DNA of 64,000 bases from a virus, in the IMG/VR virus record IMGVR_UViG_3300029266_000805, positions 1-64,000 of that record. One strand, given 5' to 3'. The notes under the pieces were generated by a model. That model ran no database searches. It was not told where the DNA came from and saw nothing but the letters and a program-made list of their open reading frames with translations. Position 1 is the first letter of the stretch; the number at the start of each line of letters is the position of its first letter. Positions 32,009-39,274 of the stretch are shown in pieces. A program made the translations under genes and the position numbers.

Positions 32009-32419
32009 TTATTTGTTATTATTTGTTTTTTTTACTTTTTCAAGAGACCTTCCCCCAAAATAAGCTCCTATTACTGTGATTAAAACTAATTGTAAAAGGT
32101 CAACCCAGCTAGCCTTTACTTCAAATGCAATTACTCCTGCATCTATAAATACTAGTAGTACTGTTGACACAACTAAAAATATAAGAACCAAAGGCCTTAC
32201 ATTCTTACTGAGCCAACTATCACTAGTCATGTCTGCGGACCACCTAGAAGAGATTTCTTTTTCCATCTCAACTTCATGTTTTGCAACTAGTTCTTTTATT
32301 TTTAATTCAGCTGCAAGTTTTTCATCTTTGGAAGTAATAAGATCATCTAAGATCCCACCTATTCCATCAACTAGTTTACTAGCTCCTCCTGAAAATATTT
32401 TACTTAATATATTACTCAT
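32009..32419 (-). CDS. Holin candidate (GTA_holin_3TM-like)
   Basis: A 136-residue protein. The N-terminal 65 residues are a charged helix (KDEKLAAELKIKELVAKHE). The C-terminal half has two or three membrane helices (RPLVLIFLVVSTVLLVFIDA and WVDLLQLVLITVIGAYFGG) and a basic tail. This layout, including the NVRPLVLIFL block, matches the 3TM holin family of gene transfer agents and Bacteroidota phages. It would open the inner membrane for lysis. No endolysin is recognisable next to it. Confidence 0.7.
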   Translation of the reverse strand: MSNILSKIFSGGASKLVDGIGGILDDLITSKDEKLAAELKIKELVAKHEVEMEKEISSRWSADMTSDSWLSKNVRPLVLIFLVVSTVLLVFIDAGVIAFEVKASWVDLLQLVLITVIGAYFGGRSLEKVKKTNNNK

Positions 32420-32422
32420 AAC

Positions 32423-33052
32423 TTATGCTACTGCTGTTGCTGTTATTACTCCTGCATTAGATACATCTAATCTAAATTGATTTCCATTAGGAGCTGTTAA
32501 TATGGGCCCAAACCCACTATTATATATAATATTTTTACCTCCACCTGCATTTACTACTATATCATTCGTACCTTCAGTAATAGTAACCCCACCACCGCTG
32601 GTTAAAGTTCTAAAGTTAAGTGTCTCACCTACTTTATCTTTCCATACTTTTGAACCTGTGCCTAAATTGGCAGCTGTATTAGGTTCACCAGATGTTGCAA
32701 ATTCCACATAGTCATTATCAGAGGATATAGCAAGAGTAAGATTACTACTTAAAGACTTTAAAGATCTAAAATATACAGTACACTTTTCTGTGGTTGCATC
32801 AACTTCTGTCTTTTGATAGACTTGTCCTTTAGTTGATGGAACCTCTGGAGTATTTGCATGAGCACAATGTTCAGCAGCAATCTTAAAATCTTTTACTTTA
32901 ATAACCTTTATGCTTTTATAAGGAATTGGTGAAGCAACACCTGTCATGTCTGGTTGTTCGTTTACACCCAGAACCAATACATCATCAAGTTCTGCCTTCT
33001 TAGCAAAGACCCCTCTCCTTATTAAACTTAATACATCCGTTAAGATATTCAT
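32423..33052 (-). CDS. Virion-type protein, beta-rich C-terminus
   Basis: A 209-residue protein (begins MNILTDVLSLIRRGVF). The C-terminal part (SGGGVTITEGTNDIVVNAGGG) resembles the beta segments of fibre and baseplate proteins. It starts with a 4-nt overlap with the small basic gene upstream and ends 3 nt before the holin candidate. A fibre-base or adaptor role fits the location. Family unknown. Confidence 0.65.
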   Translation of the reverse strand: MNILTDVLSLIRRGVFAKKAELDDVLVLGVNEQPDMTGVASPIPYKSIKVIKVKDFKIAAEHCAHANTPEVPSTKGQVYQKTEVDATTEKCTVYFRSLKSLSSNLTLAISSDNDYVEFATSGEPNTAANLGTGSKVWKDKVGETLNFRTLTSGGGVTITEGTNDIVVNAGGGKNIIYNSGFGPILTAPNGNQFRLDVSNAGVITATAVA

Positions 33053-33231
33053 TTTCTTTTCTTTTTACTTTTTTTAGATTTAGACGGTCCACTATATGTA
33101 TTGTGAGTTCCACCTCCTAATTTATATTGTTGTAAAACAGCATCACTTATTTCACCACCTTTAACTGTAAGCAGTTTACCTGCGCTCTTAGGTGCTTTTT
33201 GCATTGGTAAACAAGATTTATCTTTTCTCAT
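33049..33231 (-). CDS. Small basic protein
   Basis: A 60-residue protein ending in a lysine/serine tract (GPSKSKKSKKKRK), with a short globular-looking middle (LLTVKGGEISDAVLQQYKLGGG). Overlaps the next gene by 4 nt. Probably nucleic-acid binding or structural; unknown family. Confidence 0.6.
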   Translation of the reverse strand: MRKDKSCLPMQKAPKSAGKLLTVKGGEISDAVLQQYKLGGGTHNTYSGPSKSKKSKKKRK

Positions 33232-33240
33232 TTTTTTAAT

Positions 33241-33384
33241 TTAAAAGTCTAATGTTAATGTAACAAAAAACATATATAATTTTATCGTACTATAATCAAA
33301 CTCTTTATCTGGTCTAATTATATCCCATCCAAAAGCCAATCTATCGTGAGGCCAGTGAAATGCTATTTCTAATTCCCAATTCAT
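33241..33384 (-). CDS. Small aromatic-rich protein
   Basis: A 47-residue product (begins MNWELEIAFHWPHDRL) with alternating aromatic and acidic residues and a hydrophobic C-terminus (IKLYMFFVTLTLDF). The start overlaps the upstream stop by one base (TAATG), as do its neighbours. The well-formed sequence and tight packing support a real gene; role unknown. Confidence 0.6.
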   Translation of the reverse strand: MNWELEIAFHWPHDRLAFGWDIIRPDKEFDYSTIKLYMFFVTLTLDF

Positions 33385-33485
33385 TATACACGGCTTTTAG
33401 TCTTGTGACATAAACCTTGACGGCAATGACCTAAACAAATTTTACCATTGCTAACCCATTGTAAAAATAAACATATTTGTCTCAT
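33384..33485 (-). CDS. Cysteine-containing microprotein
   Basis: A 33-residue product (begins MRQICLFLQWVSNGKI) with four cysteines (residues 5, 18, 22 and 27) and a basic end. The start overlaps the upstream stop in an ATGA arrangement. The spacing C-x12-C-x3-C-x4-C could bind a metal or form disulfides. Family unknown. Confidence 0.5.
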   Translation of the reverse strand: MRQICLFLQWVSNGKICLGHCRQGLCHKTKSRV

Positions 33486-33604
33486 CTTCCTTGCCCTTTA
33501 TATTGTTGTTTATATCCGTTTTGACCTTTTGATGCATTCTTACTATGTACACCGGGTCTTCTTTTACCAGATATTCTTTTATACGTACCAATTATAAGTT
33601 TCAT
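33482..33604 (-). CDS. Small basic microprotein
   Basis: A 40-residue, Lys/Arg/Gly/Gln-rich product (begins MKLIIGTYKRISGKRR), probably unstructured beyond the first strand. Its start overlaps the upstream gene's stop by one base (TAATG). With the next two small genes it forms a run of coupled tiny genes upstream of the basic protein at 33049. Confidence 0.5.
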   Translation of the reverse strand: MKLIIGTYKRISGKRRPGVHSKNASKGQNGYKQQYKGQGR

Positions 33605-33870
33605 TACTTAACTTGTTTCTTCTTTCTGCCTTTTCTAGCTTTACCTTTTATAGCATCATCTATGTCACCTAACTGATTACCAACTTGTTTGATTGCATCT
33701 GCAACATCCGCAAGCTCAGCAGCTGTTAATTTAAATCTTTTTTTAACTTCTTTAACAGTAGCAATAGCTTTTTCATCTACAGAAGTCTTTGACCATAAAC
33801 CCTTCCAATAATCTTTAGGCCCATATGTCCAGACAACATGAATTAATTTTTTAAAAAATCTTTTTATCAT
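33604..33870 (-). CDS. Basic helical protein, first of leftward block
   Basis: An 88-residue protein (begins MIKRFFKKLIHVVWTY). The N-terminus is amphipathic and basic; a helical middle (LTAAELADVADAIKQVGNQL) is followed by a lysine/arginine tail (KGKARKGRKKKQ). It is the first gene of the leftward fibre/lysis block, next to the divergent control region. It may contact membrane or DNA; no family recognised. Confidence 0.6.
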   Translation of the reverse strand: MIKRFFKKLIHVVWTYGPKDYWKGLWSKTSVDEKAIATVKEVKKRFKLTAAELADVADAIKQVGNQLGDIDDAIKGKARKGRKKKQVK

Positions 33871-34036
33871 AACAAAGTATTTTTAGAGTACTATATAAAT
33901 AATATACAAATTTTGTGTCAATATAACAACTCAAAGAGATAAAGATGTTCTATCTTTGTTAATCTGAAAGTTAATATATTATGTATATAATATACAAAAT
34001 ATGTATTAATTTTTAACAACCAAGTAAATTTAAATT
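33871..34036. promoter_or_regulatory. Divergent promoter region (fibre/lysis block vs RNR island)
   Basis: A 166-nt, very A/T-rich gap between divergent genes. On the + strand TATCTTTG (33951-33958) fits the Bacteroidota -7 element TAnnTTTG, without a TTG at ideal distance. On the - strand TTGACA is present near 33918-33923, followed by A/T-rich DNA. Two opposing promoters are expected; their exact positions are uncertain. Confidence 0.5.
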
Positions 34037-34225
34037 ATGCAAGAAGTAAATCCTTTACAATTTAAAAACAAATTTAGTATAGAGTTTCTGCCTACTGAAA
34101 CTCTTTTTGGCATCAAACTCATCAACTGTGAGGTGTTATGTACAGATAAAAAATACCGTCCTGTGATGGGTATAGAAGTAGGTTTAATTTTTTTAACAGT
34201 AAGTTATGTAAATTTAGTAGATTAG
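34037..34225 (+). CDS. Small hypothetical protein
   Basis: A 62-residue product (begins MQEVNPLQFKNKFSIE) with beta-type segments and a hydrophobic C-terminus (VGLIFLTVSYVNLVD). It opens the short rightward island with the RNR genes. The following 120 nt contain the palindrome CCTATAGG (34306-34313) within a longer imperfect inverted repeat (about 34301-34320), possibly a regulatory site for nrdB. Family unknown. Confidence 0.6.
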   Translation: MQEVNPLQFKNKFSIEFLPTETLFGIKLINCEVLCTDKKYRPVMGIEVGLIFLTVSYVNLVD

Positions 34226-34345
34226 ATTTTTAAGTCTCATAAATATTTCATACTTTATAATTACTTAATAGCTGCATTTTCTACCAGGAGATGTGGCTTT
34301 TATATCCTATAGGGAATATATAATCATCACATAAATTAATTTCAT

Positions 34346-35326
34346 ATGAATAAAAACATTTTTAAAAGCAGAACAAACATATTACCTTATGAATATCCAC
34401 AATTATTAGCCTATAAAGATGCCATTAGACATTCGTATTGGATTGATACAGAATTTAATTTTACAGAGGACGTACAGGATTTTAAAGTAACTATTACGCC
34501 AGCTGAGCGGGATGTTATTAAAAAAACTATGCTTGCTATTGCACAAATAGAAGTGAATGTAAAAACATTCTGGGCTGATATGTATAAACGTATGCCCATT
34601 ACTGAAATTGGTGATGTAGGAATGACATTTGCTGAATCAGAAGTAAGACATAAAGATGCTTATGCAAGATTGCTTAGGATACTTGGGCTTGAAAAAGAAT
34701 TTCAAAGTGTTATAGAAGTACCCGCTATTGCAGGTAGACTTAAGTACCTAAAGAAGTACCTAGATGGTACAAGATCTAGGGATGATAAAATGTATACTAA
34801 ATCTGTTCTATTATTCTCTTTATTTATAGAACATGTAAGTCTATTTAGTCAGTTCTTAATTATGATGAGCTTCAATAAAGAAAAGAATGTATTAAAAGGT
34901 ATTTCTAATGTTGTAGAAGCTACTAGTAAAGAAGAAGAGATTCATGGTAACTTTGGTGCTGAAATCATTAACATTATTAAGAAAGAAAATCCTGAGTGGT
35001 TTGATAAAGAATTTGAAGATCTGATTTACTCTGCATGTATGAAAGCTTATAGTGCTGAGTGTGATATACTAGATTGGATCTTTGAAAAAGGTGAGCTTAG
35101 TTTTTTACCTAAAGAAACTATACAACATTTTATAAGAAACAGATTTAATAACTCTCTAGAAAAGATAGGTATGAAACCAATCTTTGATGTTGATGAGGAC
35201 TTGTTAGAGGCAGTAGAATGGTTTGATATAGAAATAACAGGAACCAAAGAAGGAGATTTCTTTTACAAAAAAAGTGTAGATTACAATAAAAAGAGTAAAA
35301 GTATAACAATTGATGACATATTTTAA
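34346..35326 (+). CDS. nrdB: Ribonucleotide reductase class I, beta subunit
   Basis: A 326-residue diiron (or dimetal) subunit of class I RNR. The second-helix motif is ESEVRHKDAY, with metal ligands Glu99 and His102 and the radical tyrosine at 106, spaced as Glu115/His118/Tyr122 in E. coli R2. A later EEEIHGNFG block provides the C-terminal Glu/His ligands. It generates the radical used by the alpha subunit to make deoxynucleotides for phage replication. It is followed by a 46-residue gene and then nrdA, the reverse of the common nrdA-nrdB order. Confidence 0.93.
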   Translation: MNKNIFKSRTNILPYEYPQLLAYKDAIRHSYWIDTEFNFTEDVQDFKVTITPAERDVIKKTMLAIAQIEVNVKTFWADMYKRMPITEIGDVGMTFAESEVRHKDAYARLLRILGLEKEFQSVIEVPAIAGRLKYLKKYLDGTRSRDDKMYTKSVLLFSLFIEHVSLFSQFLIMMSFNKEKNVLKGISNVVEATSKEEEIHGNFGAEIINIIKKENPEWFDKEFEDLIYSACMKAYSAECDILDWIFEKGELSFLPKETIQHFIRNRFNNSLEKIGMKPIFDVDEDLLEAVEWFDIEITGTKEGDFFYKKSVDYNKKSKSITIDDIF

Positions 35327-35327
35327 A

Positions 35328-35468
35328 ATGAGTACAGAACAATCAAACGGAAACACCCAGTTAAATACAGAAAGAAATAAACTTAATAGTAGAGTCTCTA
35401 GATATAGAATGCTAGGGCAATCTAAAAAAGTAGTATGGGATGGTGCAAGAAGAAACAGAACAATTTAA
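35328..35468 (+). CDS. Small polar protein between RNR genes
   Basis: A 46-residue product (begins MSTEQSNGNTQLNTER), polar and basic at the C-terminus (KKVVWDGARRNRTI). It starts 1 nt after nrdB and ends 10 nt before nrdA, so it is translated from the same mRNA. It may be a small RNR accessory or a filler; no family recognised. Confidence 0.6.
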   Translation: MSTEQSNGNTQLNTERNKLNSRVSRYRMLGQSKKVVWDGARRNRTI

Positions 35469-35478
35469 ATAAACCAAT

Positions 35479-37104
35479 ATGGAGTATAAAAAGTATTACT
35501 GGCTCAATGATGATAGCAGACAATTTTTATCAAGAGGGTATATAACAGAATTACCGGAACAAAGAATAAAAGATATAGCAAACACTGCTGAAAAATATTT
35601 ACATATGCCAGGCTTTGCGCAGAAGTTTGAAATGTATATGTCCAAAGGATTTTATAGTTTATCTACACCCGTATGGATTAACTTTGGTAAACAAAAGGGT
35701 TTACCAATTAGTTGTTATGGATCTAATGTAGATGATAACCTAGATAGTATACTAAATGCTGGACGTGAAATAGGTATGATGTCTAAGTATGGTGGAGGTA
35801 CTAGTGTATACTTAGGTAATATAAGACCCAGAGGTACAGAGATTTCTACAGGAGGATTAGCTGATGGTCCTATTCATTATGCTAGAATATATGATACTGT
35901 TGTAGATGTATGTAAACAATCAGAAGCAAGACGTGGAGCATGTGCAGGATACTTACCAATAGAACATGCAGACATAGAAGAGTTCTTAGATATAGGAACT
36001 GAGGGAAACCCAATACAAAACTTGCAGTATGGAGTTACAGTTACAGATAATTGGTTGGAACAAATGCGTTCTGGGGACAAAGCTAAACGTAAAATATGGG
36101 CCAAAGTAATACAAAGGAGAAGTGAATTTGGATATCCTTACATTATGTTCAAAGACAACTCTAATAACAATACACCATATAAAGAACTAGGAATGGATAT
36201 TAATGCTTCTAACCTATGTTCTGAGATACAATTACCTACTGACACATATAACTCGTTTGTGTGTTGTTTAGGGTCTATAAACTTGTTGCACTGGGATGAA
36301 ATCATAAAAACAGATGCAATAGAAACATATGTATTCTTTTTGAATGCGGTAATGGATGAGTTTATTAAAAAAGCTGAAGTTAAGGCCGGTCTTAAAAGAG
36401 CATATAACTTTGCTAGCAAACACAGAGCAATTGGTCTTGGTGTATTAGGATATCATAGTCTATTACAGTCAAAACTAATAGAGTTTGAATCTCTTGCGGC
36501 TAAATCTTTAAACAATAATATATTTAAAACTTTAAAAGAACTTTCAAATGAAGCATCAAGATGGTTACACCAACACAGAGGATACAGATCCTTACGTGAA
36601 GGATATGCAAACACGACTCTTATGGCTATTGCTCCTACTAAATCTAGTTCATTTATCCACGGTGCTGTGTCTATGGGAATTGAACCAATAAAATCTAATT
36701 ACTTTATTAAGGACCTTGCTAAGTCTAAGACTATATATAAGAACCCCTTTCTTATTGATGAGTTAGATAAATATGGGTTGAACACAAAGAAAACTTGGAC
36801 AAGTATATTAAAGAAAGACGGATCTGTCCAACACTTAGACTTTCCTACCAAAGCTGTATTTAAATCTTTTGTTGAGATTACACCTAAAGAGTTAGTTCTG
36901 CAGGCAGCACAAAGACAAAAGTATATTGATCAGTCACAGTCATTAAACTTAATGATACATCCATCAGTTCCGGCTAAGGATATAAATGCATTATATTTAT
37001 ATGCACATGATGAAGGAGTCAAGACTTTATATTATCAATTTAGTCAAAGTAGTGCTCAAGATTTTGCACGTAATATATTAGAGTGTTCTAGTTGTGAAGG
37101 TTAA
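35479..37104 (+). CDS. nrdA: Ribonucleotide reductase class I, alpha subunit
   Basis: A 541-residue catalytic subunit, shorter than bacterial NrdA and without the N-terminal ATP cone, as in many phage enzymes. Active-site features are SCYGSN (redox Cys), NLCSEI with the thiyl-radical Cys247, CCLGSINL (second redox Cys), the tyrosine pair in TLYYQF, and the C-terminal CSSCEG (Cys536/Cys539) that passes electrons from thioredoxin or glutaredoxin. Without an ATP cone, overall activity control by dATP is probably lost. Its stop overlaps the stop of a small reading frame on the other strand. Confidence 0.93.
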   Translation: MEYKKYYWLNDDSRQFLSRGYITELPEQRIKDIANTAEKYLHMPGFAQKFEMYMSKGFYSLSTPVWINFGKQKGLPISCYGSNVDDNLDSILNAGREIGMMSKYGGGTSVYLGNIRPRGTEISTGGLADGPIHYARIYDTVVDVCKQSEARRGACAGYLPIEHADIEEFLDIGTEGNPIQNLQYGVTVTDNWLEQMRSGDKAKRKIWAKVIQRRSEFGYPYIMFKDNSNNNTPYKELGMDINASNLCSEIQLPTDTYNSFVCCLGSINLLHWDEIIKTDAIETYVFFLNAVMDEFIKKAEVKAGLKRAYNFASKHRAIGLGVLGYHSLLQSKLIEFESLAAKSLNNNIFKTLKELSNEASRWLHQHRGYRSLREGYANTTLMAIAPTKSSSFIHGAVSMGIEPIKSNYFIKDLAKSKTIYKNPFLIDELDKYGLNTKKTWTSILKKDGSVQHLDFPTKAVFKSFVEITPKELVLQAAQRQKYIDQSQSLNLMIHPSVPAKDINALYLYAHDEGVKTLYYQFSQSSAQDFARNILECSSCEG

Positions 37105-37235
37105 ATTTTTATTCTTGACAAATGAATAAAATGTACAGAATCACATGATGTACAAAAGAAAAAGGGGCCATCTTCAATGGTCCCTTCATAGTATGTCATG
37201 GGTTTACCACAACTACATGTTTGTGAAGAATTAAT
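37101..37235 (-). CDS. Possible zinc-ribbon microprotein with ATT start
   Basis: A reading frame of 44 residues on the - strand has four cysteines placed as a zinc ribbon: TCSCGK (residues 7 and 9) and FFCTSC (28 and 31). The only start that keeps all four is ATT at 37235, overlapping the previous gene's TAA (ATTAA). An ATG at 37199 gives 32 residues with only the second pair. Its stop overlaps the nrdA stop on the other strand. The terminator hairpin at 37162-37186 lies inside it. Ordered cysteines argue for a real gene; the start is unproven. Confidence 0.45.
   Translation of the reverse strand: MNSSQTCSCGKPMTYYEGTIEDGPFFFCTSCDSVHFIHLSRIKI
37162..37186 (-). terminator. Terminator hairpin of the leftward late block
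   Basis: A 10-bp stem (37162-37171 with 37177-37186, one G-T pair) and 5-nt loop. Read leftward it is followed by CTTTTTCTTTT-type sequence, an intrinsic terminator at the end of the long leftward unit that converges on nrdA. It lies within the small zinc-ribbon frame. Confidence 0.7.
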
Positions 37236-37620
37236 AACTGTTGGCTTTAGTTACTGCTTCCTGTAGTTCAGGAAGATCTATTGGGCATACTAGATTAAGA
37301 CCTGCTCTATAGTCTTTGTACGCAAAACCTTCTGTAAAAATTATTATAGTAGGAGCCATCCTAACTTTGTAACTTTTTTTTGCTACAGGTGCTTTTTTAA
37401 TATCACATTTATAATATTTAACCCCTGTAAGTTTATCCCATTCTTTAAACTCATTATCTTTATTAAAATCTGCATAAAACTCTACTATTACAACAGCATA
37501 TGATTCTCCATAGGCATTTGCACCACTAATCTTACTATCAAAATCATCATCTGTTATCCATTCTTGTGCATGTATTGTATAACAAGAAATATATAATAGT
37601 AATAGTATTAAGTTTTTCAT
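37231..37620 (-). CDS. Secreted thioredoxin-fold protein lacking CxxC
   Basis: A 129-residue protein with a signal peptide (MKNLILLLLYISCYTIHAQ). The mature part follows the thioredoxin pattern: a beta strand and motif VVIVEFYADFNKDNE where active thioredoxins have WC-x-x-C, and the cis-proline region VRMAPTIIIF. Both catalytic cysteines are missing (FNKDNE), so it cannot be a normal disulfide reductase. It should act in the periplasm as a binding or chaperone-like protein. It lies 2 nt after the 37623 gene in the late block. Confidence 0.75.
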   Translation of the reverse strand: MKNLILLLLYISCYTIHAQEWITDDDFDSKISGANAYGESYAVVIVEFYADFNKDNEFKEWDKLTGVKYYKCDIKKAPVAKKSYKVRMAPTIIIFTEGFAYKDYRAGLNLVCPIDLPELQEAVTKANSY

Positions 37621-37622
37621 GA

Positions 37623-37913
37623 CTATTTTCTACTTAGTTCATATAAACGCTCTTCTAATCTTGCTAAGGTTTGTTTAATTTCTTCAACATCCTCTTGGGT
37701 GGTCATTATAGTTTCTCTAATTAATTCATCTTTTAAATCATACTCTACCCGTTCAATGGGTGGTTCAGGTAATACCATTGCTTGTGCAATATCTGCTTTA
37801 AGTGTAAACCACATGGTTGAAAGAGATACCACGAAGCCTACTATCATACCAATTGTTTTTAAATCTAAAACCACTTTAGTTTGTTCCCCAATCTGAGGTG
37901 TTTGTTGTGCCAT
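37623..37913 (-). CDS. Membrane-anchored coiled-coil protein
   Basis: A 96-residue protein with one membrane helix (about residues 18-40, LKTIGMIVGFVVSLSTMWF) and a C-terminal heptad-rich coiled coil (EEIKQTLARLEERLYELSR). The layout fits small phage spanin- or Rz-like and holin-associated proteins, and it lies beside two exported proteins, so a lysis role is plausible. There is no diagnostic motif. Confidence 0.65.
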   Translation of the reverse strand: MAQQTPQIGEQTKVVLDLKTIGMIVGFVVSLSTMWFTLKADIAQAMVLPEPPIERVEYDLKDELIRETIMTTQEDVEEIKQTLARLEERLYELSRK

Positions 37914-37919
37914 TATTTA

Positions 37920-39179
37920 CTATTTAAATGAAAAGTTTAATCCTACTGAAGTATTATATAATTCACTATCCCACATTTTTGCATACTCCCCTTCAAAAAA
38001 TATACCTAAATTTTTATTTATTTTCCAACCAAAATTAGCTCCAAAAGAATAGTCTGCCCATTGTTCTGGATCATTATCTAATATTAATCCACCGTTACCC
38101 CAGTTGTTTCTATTCAAATAAGAAACTACCTCATCACCTTTTAGATATCTATGGTATGGTAATATATAATTAGCATATGCATGCAGCCAAAAGTTTCTTT
38201 TATAATGATAAAAGTCTATTCCTACTATTGGTGCTACCTCACCAAATGCAGGTATCTCTGCCAATGCTTCTCTATTGAAGCGGTTCATCAATTCTGTAAA
38301 CACACCTTCTCTAAAATCAATATCAGAATAAGCTACTATATTTCCATCAGCATCTTTCCAAATCCAATCTTGTCTTTCTTCTCCTGTTACTGCATCTGTA
38401 TAAGTTGTGAAGTGATCTGTGTATCCATATTCAAATCCTAAAGTATACCATGGGTGTGATGGAAATTCAACTGGGTTACCATCTTGATCTAAAAAAGGAT
38501 TACCATTTTCATCATAAAATTGTTCAGTTTCATTAAGCCATATCTCAATTGGGTTGTAACCATAAGCACGGTCATGAGTTCTATAGATTGCTCCTGCAGA
38601 AATACTAAACTTCTCTCCTATAGGTAATCTTAATCTTGCTTCAGCAGACTGGTAAGCTAAGTTTATCTTTCCTACTTCTCTTGACTCAACTTTAACTATG
38701 TGATATTTACCTGTATGTTTTATAAAGAACCTGTGATTTTTAAAGTTTTCACCTCTCCAGCGTTCTTTCTCCCAATGTAGCTGATACTCTAAACCTTTCA
38801 ATGCAGAAGTAGGAGCACTAAATGCTAGCTGTTCTTCTGTACCATCATAAAAGTTTCTAGGTTTTCTTTCATAACTAAACCTTGCTAGTTTTCTAATACC
38901 AAAACCAATTCTATAATCATGTGGATAGTCAGGTGTATTATCTACAACAACAGGTATATCATAGAGTCCATCTCCATCCCCTGTTCTAACAAAGTAGGTT
39001 GACTCTTCAGCTTCTATTGAGTTGTTTATGTCACCTGCACCGTAGATAGTACCATACTGTAAAAAGTCTTGATATAATACTTTAAAAAATTTACCTTTTT
39101 CTTTTGCTTCTTGTGAGTAAGAAGCATTAGGTAAATTAAGAAGTACAACAAAAACCAACAGACTTAAATAATTTTTCAT
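37920..39179 (-). CDS. Predicted outer-membrane beta-barrel protein
   Basis: A 419-residue exported protein: signal peptide (LSLLVFVVLLNLPNASYS) followed by alternating aromatic/polar strands through to the C-terminal strand ending SVGLNFSFK, as expected for an outer-membrane barrel. Periplasm- or surface-facing segments include an Asp/Asn-rich loop (DENGNPFLDQDGNPVEF). It sits in the late block next to other exported proteins. A role in release, receptor masking or superinfection exclusion is possible; no close family recognised. Confidence 0.7.
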   Translation of the reverse strand: MKNYLSLLVFVVLLNLPNASYSQEAKEKGKFFKVLYQDFLQYGTIYGAGDINNSIEAEESTYFVRTGDGDGLYDIPVVVDNTPDYPHDYRIGFGIRKLARFSYERKPRNFYDGTEEQLAFSAPTSALKGLEYQLHWEKERWRGENFKNHRFFIKHTGKYHIVKVESREVGKINLAYQSAEARLRLPIGEKFSISAGAIYRTHDRAYGYNPIEIWLNETEQFYDENGNPFLDQDGNPVEFPSHPWYTLGFEYGYTDHFTTYTDAVTGEERQDWIWKDADGNIVAYSDIDFREGVFTELMNRFNREALAEIPAFGEVAPIVGIDFYHYKRNFWLHAYANYILPYHRYLKGDEVVSYLNRNNWGNGGLILDNDPEQWADYSFGANFGWKINKNLGIFFEGEYAKMWDSELYNTSVGLNFSFK

Positions 39180-39274
39180 ATTTAAATATTAAAGTTATTT
39201 TAAATTCCTTTGGTTTATACTATAATATATATAATATCTCTTAAGTATTAAAATATTTTGTCTGCAAATTTGTC
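39180..39274. promoter_or_regulatory. A/T-rich gap in late block
   Basis: A 95-nt, almost purely A/T gap between the 1890-residue protein gene and the barrel gene. It is the largest gap in the leftward block apart from the one at 62533-62591. Neither TAnnTTTG nor a clear hairpin is visible; an internal promoter for the exported genes is possible. Confidence 0.3.
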
